Source of the DNA: Fibrobacter sp. | GTDB taxonomy: Bacteria; Fibrobacterota; Fibrobacteria; Fibrobacterales; Fibrobacteraceae | Direction: 5' to 3' | Length of the DNA: 64,000 nucleotides | NCBI GenBank assembly: GCA_017526585.1 | Contig: JAFXRC010000057.1 | Coordinates: forward strand, 34,055-98,054 | Part shown: positions 35,330 to 43,522 of the stretch, in pieces | Position numbering within the stretch: the first letter of the stretch is position 1 | How the letters are laid out: each line of letters begins with the position of its first letter | Program-made: the position numbers and the translations under genes | Notes under the pieces: model-generated | Database searches by the model: none | Told to the model about the DNA's origin: nothing | What the model saw: the letters and a program-made list of their open reading frames with translations, nothing else

Positions 35330-36337
35330 ATGCGTTCTTTTAAATTTGTTTCTCGTGGTATCTTGACGGTCGCTCTGGCCGCTGGTATCGCTTCTGCTCA
35401 GTTGTTGAACTCCAAGAGCCTGGACGTAATCCGCGTCGAAAAGACGGGCATTTCTGCCGGCAAGATTGATAGCCTCGCCAAGATGCTCGGCGAACAGCAG
35501 CTCCGTGGTAAGAAAATTGACGACCAGACCATGACCCAGCTTCGTTATGCGGTGATTGACAACCTGGTGGGTCAGGAACTCATCAAGCTCGAAGCCAAGA
35601 AGATGGGTATCAAGGTCTCTAAGGGCAAGGTCGACAGTTTGACCAACCTCTTCAAGTCTCAGTTCCCAAGTGAAGACGCCTTCCAGAAGGAACTCAAGAA
35701 GTCCAATACCACTATGGCTCAGTTCCGCGAAAAGATCGAAGACCAGCTGAAGAGCGAAGCCATTCTCGAACAGAAGGTTCCGTATCCGAAGGATCCGACC
35801 GAAAAGCAGAAGGAAGCTTTCTGGGAACTCAACAAGAATAAGGCTCAGATTAACGATTCCATTAGCGGCGCCCGCATCGTGATTAGCACCAAGGGCAAGT
35901 CCAAGCAGGAAATCGAAGATGCCAAGGATATGCTGAAGGGCCTCGCCGCACAGGTGCGTTCCAAGAAGGCTACTTTCGCTCAGCTCGCCGCCATGTATAG
36001 CGACGACCAGACCGCCAAGAAGACTGGTGGCGTGATGACCAAGTTCGTGGCAAAGACCAAGGGCGATGCTTTTGTGAAGGCTGTGAACAAGATCAAGGTG
36101 GGCGAAATGACCGAACCTTACACCGATAAGGACGGTATCGCCATCTTCATGCTGACCGAACGTAACGACGGTAAGTATGAAAGCTACAAACACCAGATTG
36201 ACTACATCCTGCGTGTGCAAGCTGAACAGGATCGTCAGGCTCAGCTCAAGGCTTACCTCGATGGTCTCGGAAAGGTCTACAAGGTGCAGTACCTCGATCC
36301 GAAGTACACTCCTCCTCAGGCAATCGGCGGCAAGTAA
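35330..36337 (+). CDS. Periplasmic peptidyl-prolyl isomerase (SurA/PpiC-like)
   Basis: 335 residues with a signal peptide (MRSFKFVSRGILTVALAAGI, cleaved near ASAQ). The N-terminal helical region (about 40-165; IDNLVGQELIKLEAKKMGI) resembles a SurA N-domain. A parvulin-type rotamase domain follows at about 175-285 (GARIVIST, ATFAQLAAMYSDD, GEMTEPYTDKDGIAIFML). It likely catalyses X-Pro isomerisation and chaperones outer-membrane proteins in the periplasm. Its TAA stop shares a base with the prfB ATG (TAATG), so translation of the two is linked. Confidence 0.85.
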   Translation: MRSFKFVSRGILTVALAAGIASAQLLNSKSLDVIRVEKTGISAGKIDSLAKMLGEQQLRGKKIDDQTMTQLRYAVIDNLVGQELIKLEAKKMGIKVSKGKVDSLTNLFKSQFPSEDAFQKELKKSNTTMAQFREKIEDQLKSEAILEQKVPYPKDPTEKQKEAFWELNKNKAQINDSISGARIVISTKGKSKQEIEDAKDMLKGLAAQVRSKKATFAQLAAMYSDDQTAKKTGGVMTKFVAKTKGDAFVKAVNKIKVGEMTEPYTDKDGIAIFMLTERNDGKYESYKHQIDYILRVQAEQDRQAQLKAYLDGLGKVYKVQYLDPKYTPPQAIGGK

Positions 36338-37444
36338 TGGCTTTTCAGACGACTCACACTGGGCTGATCGATTTGCGTGCGCGCATCGACAAGCTCTGGG
36401 GGTATCTTTGACTTAGAGGCTAAGACCGAAGAACTCTATGTCTTGGAAAAGGACTCCGCCGACCCGAACCTGTGGAATGACCAGGACAAGGCGCAGTCCA
36501 TGATGAAGAAAATCGGCAACTTGCGAGCCCTGCTGGACTCGTGGAAAGAAGTCTCGCAGACATGCGATGACCTCGCCGAGCTTTACGAAATGAGCAAGGC
36601 GGAAGAATCCGCCGACCTGACCTCTTCGATTGAATCGGATGTGGCCGCCCTTAAGGCGCGCATCGAAGAGATGGAATTCAAGAAGATGCTGAACGGCCCC
36701 GATGATGCCTGCAGCTGCCTGATGTCGATTCATCCGGGCGCAGGTGGCACCGAGTCGCAGGACTGGGCGCTCATGCTCTTCCGCATGTACACGCATTTCT
36801 TTGAACGCGAAAACATGGACTTTAAGGTGGTCGACTTCCAGGAAGCGGAGGACGCTGGCCTTAAGAGTGCGACCATCGAAGTCACTTGCGAAAACGCTTA
36901 CGGCCTGCTCCGTTCGGAAATCGGCGTGCACCGTCTGGTGCGCATCAGCCCCTTCGACGCAAACGCCCGCCGCCACACGAGCTTTACCGCCGTGTACCTG
37001 TACCCCGAACACGAAGACGTGGAATTTGACCTGGACATGGCCGACGTTCGCGTGGACACTTACCGCAGTAGCGGTGCCGGTGGCCAGTACATCAACAAGA
37101 CGGACTCCGCCGTGCGTATGACGCACTTGCCGACGGGCATTATGGCGAGCTGCCAGACCGAACGCAGCCAGATCCAGAACCGCGAAACCTGCTACAAGAT
37201 GCTCAAGACCATGGTCGCTGAACACTACCGTTTGGAAGAAGAAGCCAAACGCGATGCTCGCATGGCCGAAAAGAAAAAGGTCGAATGGGGTAGCCAGATT
37301 CGTAGCTACGTGCTGCAGCCTTACCAGCTGGTCAAGGACCTGCGCACCGGAGTGGAAACGTCGGATACCGCGGGCGTGCTCGACGGCAAGATCAAGCCGT
37401 TCATCAATGCGTATCTGCTGAGCACCAGCGAAGGACAGAAGTAG
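36337..37444 (+). CDS. prfB: Peptide chain release factor 2, with programmed +1 frameshift
   Basis: The gene is read in two frames. ATG 36337 opens 24 codons ending in WGYL and an in-frame TGA at 36409-36411. Slipping one base (CTT-T-GAC) continues as DLEAKTEEL to 37444, giving about 368 residues. RF2 hallmarks: SPF tripeptide (RISPFD) for UGA/UAA reading and GGQ (SGAGGQYINK) for peptidyl-tRNA hydrolysis. RF2 regulates itself this way: low RF2 slows reading of the TGA and favours the shift. An ATG at 36377 in the second frame would remove the N-terminus and is not the true start. The start overlaps the stop of the isomerase gene. Confidence 0.95.
36398..36412 (+). promoter_or_regulatory. prfB programmed frameshift site
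   Basis: GGGGG (internal Shine-Dalgarno, 36398-36402), TAT, then CTT-TGA-C (36406-36412). This is the arrangement known from E. coli prfB; spacing from the G run to CTT is 3 bases, as there. Confidence 0.93.
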
Positions 37445-37469
37445 TTTGCCGTTGGCTGTAGAAAGTTAG

Positions 37470-37500
37470 AAGTGGCGGGCAAAAGTCCGCCACTTTTTTT
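37470..37500 (+). terminator. Rho-independent terminator after prfB
   Basis: Stem AAGTGGCGG / CCGCCACTT around GCAAAAGT, followed by a T tract that overlaps the stop codon of the convergent small gene. Confidence 0.85.
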
Positions 37501-37669
37501 ACTTTAAGTTGTACTTTTCTTTGATGCTGATACGCTCTTCTTCGGAGAGGCTCTTCAGGTACGAACGCCAGCCGGGGCAGAAGTTGATGTGGAACCGCCA
37601 GAAGCGCCCGATAAGCGATTTGGGATTCTTGTCATACTGGGCGCGGAATTTGCAATTTGCACAGGCCAT
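37499..37669 (-). CDS. Small conserved Cys-containing protein (56 aa)
   Basis: 56 residues from ATG 37669: CANCKFRAQYDKNP, then SLIGRFWRFHINFCPGWRSY and LKSLSEEERISIKEKYNLK. The CxxC, the later Cys and the Trp-rich core look like a conserved small metal-binding or RNA-associated protein. I have seen this GRFWRxHIxFCPGW pattern in other bacteria but know of no function. It lies between the prfB terminator and the pfp terminator, with a GGAG ribosome site. Confidence 0.75.
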   Translation of the reverse strand: MACANCKFRAQYDKNPKSLIGRFWRFHINFCPGWRSYLKSLSEEERISIKEKYNLK

Positions 37670-37692
37670 AGCGTAGCTCCTTTTTTATAAAC

Positions 37693-37725
37693 ATAAAAAA
37701 TCCCTCGCAAAAGCGCGAGGGATTA
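37693..37725 (-). terminator. Rho-independent terminator of pfp
   Basis: Stem AATCCCTCGC / GCGAGGGATT (37699-37724) followed, on the minus strand, by a T run. It lies 21 bases past the pfp stop. Confidence 0.9.
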
Positions 37726-37745
37726 AAACTTAGACGAAGTCTAAA

Positions 37746-39410
37746 TTACTTCACTTTAATAGCGCCGCGTTCCAGCTTAATCGTGAAGTTCGTAACGTCG
37801 CAAACTTCGCTCGGACCCCAGTACTGGATCGGACCCGGGTAGGTGTAGGATTCAGTCTTGGCCCAGACTTCGCGGTTCTTGGCGAAGAACTTGAACGGAG
37901 CACCGTCGAGTTCAACGAGAGCCTTCTGGATCACCGGCTTGTCGGCACCGTGACGACGTTCGATGTTCATCATCATGGTGATAGGAATGCCACCGGCAGT
38001 CCACTTTTCGATACCCTTGGTCAGATCACGCACAGAGCTCATGTAGCCGTTCATCTTGTTGAAGGCGAGCACAGAAGCGGTGAAGCCCAGGCTGTAGCAG
38101 TAGTCGGCGTCGAAGTTCGACGGAGCGGCGCAACGGCCTTCGTAACCGAAGAAGTGGTTGAGGGCGGAGAACTTGCCCTTGAAGGACTTGCGGCTCTTGA
38201 GTTCCTTCTTCACCATTTCGATGACGAGCTTTTCGGTTTCGATGAGGGAAACCTGCACGTTGCCGTGGCTGTCGCGGTCGAGCATCAGCTGGCCCTGAGT
38301 GGTGGAGGGGAGGCTCTTGAGGACTTCGGCAGAAGCCTTGGAAATCCAGTTGCAGAGCTTTTCAACCTTGGCGGCGGTGTCGAGGCCATCGACTTCCTTT
38401 TCGTGGTGGGCGAGGGCTTCAGAGAGTTCGGAAATGAGCACGCCAACATCCGGGATGAATTCGAGGAGGCCTTCCGGAATCAGGCAGACGCCGAAGTTCT
38501 TGCCGTCGGCAGCACGGGCAGCGACGATGTCTGCAACGTACTTGATGACCTGCTTGAGCTTCATCTTCTTGGCCTTGACTTCTTCAGAGATCAAGCAGAT
38601 GTTCGGATGGGTCTGGAGAGCAGCTTCGAGAGCGATGTGAGAAGCGCTACGGCCCATGAGCTTGATGAAGTGCCAGTACTTCTGAGCGGAGTTGGCATCG
38701 CGCATGATGTTGCCGATGAGTTCGGAATAGGTCTTCACGGCGGTGTCGAAACCGAAGGAGGTTTCGATGTATTCGTTCTTGAGGTCGCCGTCGATGGTCT
38801 TCGGGCAGCCGCAAACCACGCAGCTAGCGCCGTTGGCCTGGAAGTATTCACCGAGAACAGCAGCGTTCGTGTTGGAGTCGTCACCACCGATAATCACGAT
38901 GGCGTCGAGCTTCTGAGCCTTGGCAACAGCCATGCACTTCTTGAACTGTTCTTCGGTTTCGAGCTTGGTACGGCCGGATTGGATGATGTCGAATCCACCA
39001 GTGTTGCGGTAGGAGTCCATGATCTTTTCGTTGATTACGATGAACTTGCCGTTTTCGAGGCCAGACGGACCGCCGAGGAAGCCGAGGAGCTTGGAATTCT
39101 TGCTGATGCTCTTGATACCGTCGAAGATACCCGCGATCACGTTGTGTCCACCAGGAGCTTGGCCACCGGAGAGCACCACGCCCACGTTGAGGGCCTTACC
39201 GGCAGCAGCCTTGGTAGCCTTCTTCATGGAAATGTACGGTGCACCGTAGGTGTTCGGGAACAGAGCCTTGATCTTGGCCTGGTCGCGGACGGATTCGGTA
39301 GCCTTACCCTTGTTGAGAGAGACCTTGAGAGCGCCGTCGCGGAGAGCGGCGGGGAGTTTCGGCTGGTAGGCCTTGCGGGCCTTGCCGAGGACGGACAGAT
39401 TGTCAGCCAT
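37746..39410 (-). CDS. pfp: Pyrophosphate-dependent 6-phosphofructokinase
   Basis: 554 residues, the long PPi-PFK type. It interconverts fructose 6-phosphate and fructose 1,6-bisphosphate using PPi. GGDDSN (residues 175-180) has Asp in place of the Gly of ATP enzymes (GGDGS), and PKTIDGDL carries the catalytic Asp and PPi-binding Lys; both mark PPi use. YPGPIQYWGP lies near the C-terminus. Being reversible, it serves glycolysis and gluconeogenesis and makes PPi an energy currency, which fits the PPi-driven ion pump at 30926. Monocistronic, with a TATATTTG promoter element 56 bases upstream and a clean terminator. Confidence 0.95.
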   Translation of the reverse strand: MADNLSVLGKARKAYQPKLPAALRDGALKVSLNKGKATESVRDQAKIKALFPNTYGAPYISMKKATKAAAGKALNVGVVLSGGQAPGGHNVIAGIFDGIKSISKNSKLLGFLGGPSGLENGKFIVINEKIMDSYRNTGGFDIIQSGRTKLETEEQFKKCMAVAKAQKLDAIVIIGGDDSNTNAAVLGEYFQANGASCVVCGCPKTIDGDLKNEYIETSFGFDTAVKTYSELIGNIMRDANSAQKYWHFIKLMGRSASHIALEAALQTHPNICLISEEVKAKKMKLKQVIKYVADIVAARAADGKNFGVCLIPEGLLEFIPDVGVLISELSEALAHHEKEVDGLDTAAKVEKLCNWISKASAEVLKSLPSTTQGQLMLDRDSHGNVQVSLIETEKLVIEMVKKELKSRKSFKGKFSALNHFFGYEGRCAAPSNFDADYCYSLGFTASVLAFNKMNGYMSSVRDLTKGIEKWTAGGIPITMMMNIERRHGADKPVIQKALVELDGAPFKFFAKNREVWAKTESYTYPGPIQYWGPSEVCDVTNFTIKLERGAIKVK

Positions 39411-39465
39411 TGTTTCTTCCTTTTATGTTTGCCCTTGTATACGGGCCGGGTTAAAAAAATCATCG

Positions 39466-39473
39466 CAAATATA
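39466..39473 (-). promoter_or_regulatory. TAnnTTTG-type element upstream of pfp
   Basis: TATATTTG on the minus strand, 55 bases before the pfp ATG. No perfect TTTG at -33 is present (TTCTG at about that distance), so this is a partial match. Confidence 0.4.
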
Positions 39474-39600
39474 GCAATTCTATTTATTTTACAGAATATT
39501 CTAAATTGGAATACCGCGAAAATGTGTTTTTCGTCATATTGTAAATAAAAAATATAAAATTGGTGGGAACGAGGTAGAACGAGAATGAAATAGGTCGAAA

Positions 39601-41550
39601 ATGAATTCTATTAGGAACTTGTTTACGAATTTCAGGTTACGCAAGCGCTTGCTTGCGCTTTCTGATGCGTTTATCGTTGTCGTTGCCGGTCTGTTAGCTA
39701 ATTTCCCTATTCCTGCTTATGCGGATCGCATAGGTCGCCCCGACTTGTTCGCCTTTTTGTCTACATGTGTAGTCTGCTGCTTTGCGAGCCTTCTGTTCTT
39801 TGGGGCCTACAACAAGCTCTGGCGCTACTTTGACCGCAAAGATTATTGGGGCTGCATCAAGGGCGTGGTCGTGGGCTATGTCTTGGCAGATGTCCTGTAC
39901 TATATCTTTACCCATACCGTGTATTGCCGCTTTTCGGCGTTGACCTGCGCCCTGACCGTTGGCGGTATATGTGCCTTTAGATACCTGATCAAGGACGCCT
40001 TCGTGGTTCTTGTCGATACGGGCCGCAAAGATGCCGCGTTCAAGCGTACCATGATTATCGGGGCGGGCCGAGCAAGCAAGCTGCTCCTGACCGAAATCGC
40101 CAATCGTGGGCTGGGCTCTTCCAAAGAGGGTAACGGCTCTTCGTCGCGTAACAAGATATTGCCCGTTTGCGTGATTGACGATGACCACAGCAAGATTGGC
40201 CGCATGTTCTGCGGCGTTTTGGTGGCGGGTGGCACCAGCGAAATCGAAAAGATTGCAAAGGCCGAGGCCGTGGAGCAGATCATATTTGCCATTCCGAGCT
40301 GCCCGCCCAAGGACCGTAGCGTCATTCTGAACATCTGCAATAAGACGGGACTCCCCGTGAAGGTGCTTCCGTTCATCGGCTCTGCCCTCGGCGATTCATT
40401 GTACGCTGAGCAGGGCGTGAGCTTTGCGAGCATCATTCGCGACATCAAGGTCGAAGACCTTCTGGGGCGTGAACCCGTTACCTTCGACAACAAGGACATC
40501 CGCGGGTTCATCGAAGGGAAGGTTTGCCTGGTGACAGGTGGCGGCGGCTCTATTGGCTCGGAACTGGTGCGCCAGATTGCAAAGTACGACCCCAAGCAGC
40601 TGATTATTGTCGACATCTACGAAAACAATGCCTATGAAATCCAGCAAGAAATGGTGATGGAATACGGCAATTCGCTGAACCTGGTGACGCTCATTGCAAG
40701 CGTGCGCGACTACCAGCGCATGAACGCTATCTTCAAAAAATACAAGCCCGACGTGGTGTTCCATGCGGCGGCCCATAAGCATGTGCCCCTGATGGAAGGC
40801 AGTCCCATGGAGGCTATCAAGAACAATGTGGCGGGCACCTTCAATGTCGCGTTCCTTTCGCTGTTCAACAAGGTGAAAAAGTTCGTGATGATCTCTACCG
40901 ACAAGGCGGTGAACCCGACGAACGTGATGGGCGCCTCCAAGCGCTGCTGCGAAATGATTGTGCAGTACCTGGCGCAACAGAAGGCGAGCACCACCGAATT
41001 TGTCTGTACCCGCTTCGGGAACGTGCTCGGCAGCAATGGGAGCGTTATTCCTTTGTTCAAAAAGCAGATTGAGCAGGGCAAGCCTGTGACGGTGACGCAC
41101 CCCGACATTATCCGCTACTTTATGACCATTCCCGAGGCGGTGAGCCTGGTGATGGAGGCGGCAAGCATCGCCCACGGCGGCGAAATTTTTGTGCTCGACA
41201 TGGGGCAGCCGGTAAAAATTGTGACCCTTGCCGAAAACCTGATCCGTATGTACGGAAAAGTCCCCTACAAGGATGTCGAAATCAAGTTCACGGGACTCCG
41301 CCCCGGCGAAAAAATCCGAGAAGAGCTCCTGATGAACGAAGAAGGGCTCGAAAAGACCCGCAATAAGCTGATTTTCATTGGAAAGCAGCTCGAAATCGAC
41401 ACCGACCGCTTTATCAAGCAGCTCTGGAAGCTGAAAACGAGCGCCCAGAAGAATGACGAAGCCTTGGCGGTGCAGGCCCTGCACGAAATTGTACCCACTT
41501 TCACTACGCCTGAACAATACAACGGAGCCAATATTTCTAAATTTGGCTAG
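39601..41550 (+). CDS. UDP-GlcNAc 4,6-dehydratase, membrane form (PglF/WbpM/CapD-like)
   Basis: 649 residues. Four membrane segments (about 15-130), a first Rossmann-like domain (MIIGAGRASKLL), and a catalytic short-chain-dehydrogenase domain from about 305: TGGGGSIGSELVRQI for NAD+, AAAHKHVPLME, STDKAVNPTN (432 onward) and GASKR with the active Lys. This PglF/WbpM form makes UDP-4-keto-6-deoxy sugars from UDP-GlcNAc. Followed after 22 bases by an OmpA gene, then by a PLP aminotransferase and a PglC-like sugar transferase, matching PglF-PglE-PglC logic for a UDP-bacillosamine-type sugar. It opens the glycan locus. Confidence 0.92.
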   Translation: MNSIRNLFTNFRLRKRLLALSDAFIVVVAGLLANFPIPAYADRIGRPDLFAFLSTCVVCCFASLLFFGAYNKLWRYFDRKDYWGCIKGVVVGYVLADVLYYIFTHTVYCRFSALTCALTVGGICAFRYLIKDAFVVLVDTGRKDAAFKRTMIIGAGRASKLLLTEIANRGLGSSKEGNGSSSRNKILPVCVIDDDHSKIGRMFCGVLVAGGTSEIEKIAKAEAVEQIIFAIPSCPPKDRSVILNICNKTGLPVKVLPFIGSALGDSLYAEQGVSFASIIRDIKVEDLLGREPVTFDNKDIRGFIEGKVCLVTGGGGSIGSELVRQIAKYDPKQLIIVDIYENNAYEIQQEMVMEYGNSLNLVTLIASVRDYQRMNAIFKKYKPDVVFHAAAHKHVPLMEGSPMEAIKNNVAGTFNVAFLSLFNKVKKFVMISTDKAVNPTNVMGASKRCCEMIVQYLAQQKASTTEFVCTRFGNVLGSNGSVIPLFKKQIEQGKPVTVTHPDIIRYFMTIPEAVSLVMEAASIAHGGEIFVLDMGQPVKIVTLAENLIRMYGKVPYKDVEIKFTGLRPGEKIREELLMNEEGLEKTRNKLIFIGKQLEIDTDRFIKQLWKLKTSAQKNDEALAVQALHEIVPTFTTPEQYNGANISKFG

Positions 41551-41572
41551 GTTTTTTTTTAGGTGAAATATT

Positions 41573-43507
41573 ATGAAAATGCGTTTTTTTTCTGTTCTAG
41601 TACTGGGGGTGGCAATAGCGTCTTTTGCCCAGACCGGGTTGATGGGTGGCTCGGATGGTATTCACCAGATTAATACCAGGACTCTGGGGAAGGCGCAAGT
41701 TATCGTCGGTACGGGCGGAAACATTACGCTTGACCCGTGGGCGCTTTCACGTGGCGGCGTTTTTTATGACGATGGCGAGAGGAAGCACCTGCAACATCTG
41801 AAAATTTCGGCGACGGGTAACTTCTTTGGCGCAATAGGCGTTTCGGAATATGTAGACATCGGTGCCGCGCTGAACATTAACTACGACAGGTCCTATGCCG
41901 ACGGTTACTGGGAGGCTACCGGTAACATCCGCCAGGGTGACTTGGACTTGTGGACCAAGGTCCGCGCTCCCTTTATAAAAGATTCCAGCATTTTCAATTT
42001 GGCGGGTCAGTTTGAACTGTACCTGCCCGTAGGTGTGCGTTCCATAGGCATGCGCCCGCGCCATGCGTGGTATATCCGTGGCAGGGGAGAGACTCATCCG
42101 TATACGGCGAACGAAGTGGTCCTTGGTGCGACCGCTATTACGACCGTTGATCTTGCGCGCGTGAATGTTCCCTTAAGGTGGAATGCGAACCTTGGGTTCA
42201 TTTACGCGAGGGATGGTGCGAACACGCTCGTGTATGGCACAGGTATTGACTGGGATGTGTTCACCTGGGCGACCCCCTTTGTGGAATTTAGCGGAGAATT
42301 TCGTGTCGAAGACAACGGAATTCCCATCGACATCATGGAAGACCCGATGCTCCTGACTCCGGGTCTGAGACTCCACTTGCCGTGGCATTTGGAACTGGCG
42401 GGCGGTATCGACTTCTCGGTGCGTATGCTCAGAAACCGTTATAACCTCGACAAGGAAATGAAGAACACGAACCTTTATACGGTCGGCTATACCGACCAGA
42501 AGGGGTATCGTAAGACTTACGGCTATACGCCCACGGTGACGTACGCCTTGACAGGTCTTTTGACCTGGTCTTTCGGCATTGCGCAGAAGGCTCCGGAACG
42601 GGTTTGCCCGGCGGGACTCCCTGCCCCCGATACGCTTGTGAAGGTGGACACCCTGTTCAGGGTCGATACGGTTGTGGTGTCCGATACGGTCAAGGACGCC
42701 GATGCTGATGGCGTCATCGATTCGCTCGACATGTGCCCGGGTACCCAGGCCGGTGTAGAAGTGGATTCCGTGGGTTGCGCTAGGGACTTCGACAAGGACG
42801 GCGTGGTCGATTTGATGGACAAGTGCCCGAATACGCCTGCCGATGTTGCGGTTGGCCGCGACGGTTGCCCGCTCGACTTTGACGGCGATGGCGTTCCGGA
42901 TTATCAGGACATGTGCCCCAACACTCGCCCGGGAACCGGTGTGGACACGCTCGGCTGCGACATGGACGAAGACAAGGACGGCGTGTCCGACAACCGCGAC
43001 CAGTGCCCGCTGACACCGGCTGGAGCCCCGGTCGATACCACGGGCTGCCCCATGGACAGCGACAAGGACTCTGTGCCGGATTACCAGGACAAGTGCCCCA
43101 ATTCGCTCCGTGGTGTTAAGGTGGACAAGGTCGGCTGCCCGGTCAACAAGAAGGAAGACCTGGACAAGCTCAAGAAGGGGATCAACTTCAAGAGCGGTTC
43201 TACGATTCTGACCAAGGCGAGCTACAAGACGCTAGACGACATTGTCTACCTGATGCAGAAGTTTGCCGATGTAAGCCTTGAAATTCAGGGCCATACCGAC
43301 AACGTGGGCAAGGACGAGTACAACGAGAACCTTTCGCAGGGACGAGCCCAGTCCGTGGTGGACTACATGATCAAGAAGGGTATTACGGTTGACAGGCTCC
43401 GCGCCGTGGGACACGGTCCGCACAAGCCGATTGCCGACAACAAGACCAAGAAGGGTCGTGCCAAGAACCGCCGCGTGGAACTGGTTCCGTTCTATCAGGA
43501 CGAATAG
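41573..43507 (+). CDS. OmpA-family outer-membrane protein with thrombospondin-type-3 repeats
   Basis: 644 residues: signal peptide (cleaved near SFAQ), an N-terminal beta-rich part (about 25-345) likely forming a barrel, and a linker of DTL/DTV repeats. Next come five Ca2+-binding type-3 repeats (about 380-545; e.g. DADADGVIDSLDMCPGT) and a C-terminal OmpA domain (NFKSGSTILTKASY, EIQGHTDNVG, NLSQGRAQSVVDY, KNRRVEL) that binds peptidoglycan. Its place between pglF- and pglE-like genes is unusual; it may anchor or help export the surface glycan, which is inference. A T9 run lies just before its ribosome site (41552-41560). Confidence 0.9.
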   Translation: MKMRFFSVLVLGVAIASFAQTGLMGGSDGIHQINTRTLGKAQVIVGTGGNITLDPWALSRGGVFYDDGERKHLQHLKISATGNFFGAIGVSEYVDIGAALNINYDRSYADGYWEATGNIRQGDLDLWTKVRAPFIKDSSIFNLAGQFELYLPVGVRSIGMRPRHAWYIRGRGETHPYTANEVVLGATAITTVDLARVNVPLRWNANLGFIYARDGANTLVYGTGIDWDVFTWATPFVEFSGEFRVEDNGIPIDIMEDPMLLTPGLRLHLPWHLELAGGIDFSVRMLRNRYNLDKEMKNTNLYTVGYTDQKGYRKTYGYTPTVTYALTGLLTWSFGIAQKAPERVCPAGLPAPDTLVKVDTLFRVDTVVVSDTVKDADADGVIDSLDMCPGTQAGVEVDSVGCARDFDKDGVVDLMDKCPNTPADVAVGRDGCPLDFDGDGVPDYQDMCPNTRPGTGVDTLGCDMDEDKDGVSDNRDQCPLTPAGAPVDTTGCPMDSDKDSVPDYQDKCPNSLRGVKVDKVGCPVNKKEDLDKLKKGINFKSGSTILTKASYKTLDDIVYLMQKFADVSLEIQGHTDNVGKDEYNENLSQGRAQSVVDYMIKKGITVDRLRAVGHGPHKPIADNKTKKGRAKNRRVELVPFYQDE

Positions 43508-43522
43508 AAGCAGAGGTGTCGT

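Noticed and set aside
36377..36409. ATG 36377 as the prfB start
   Set aside because: The classical frameshift site just downstream joins the frame from ATG 36337; starting at 36377 would replace the RF2 N-terminus with unrelated residues.
37950..39548. 532-codon open frame antisense to pfp
   Set aside because: Shadow of pfp, low-complexity Glu/Val composition, no recognisable domain.
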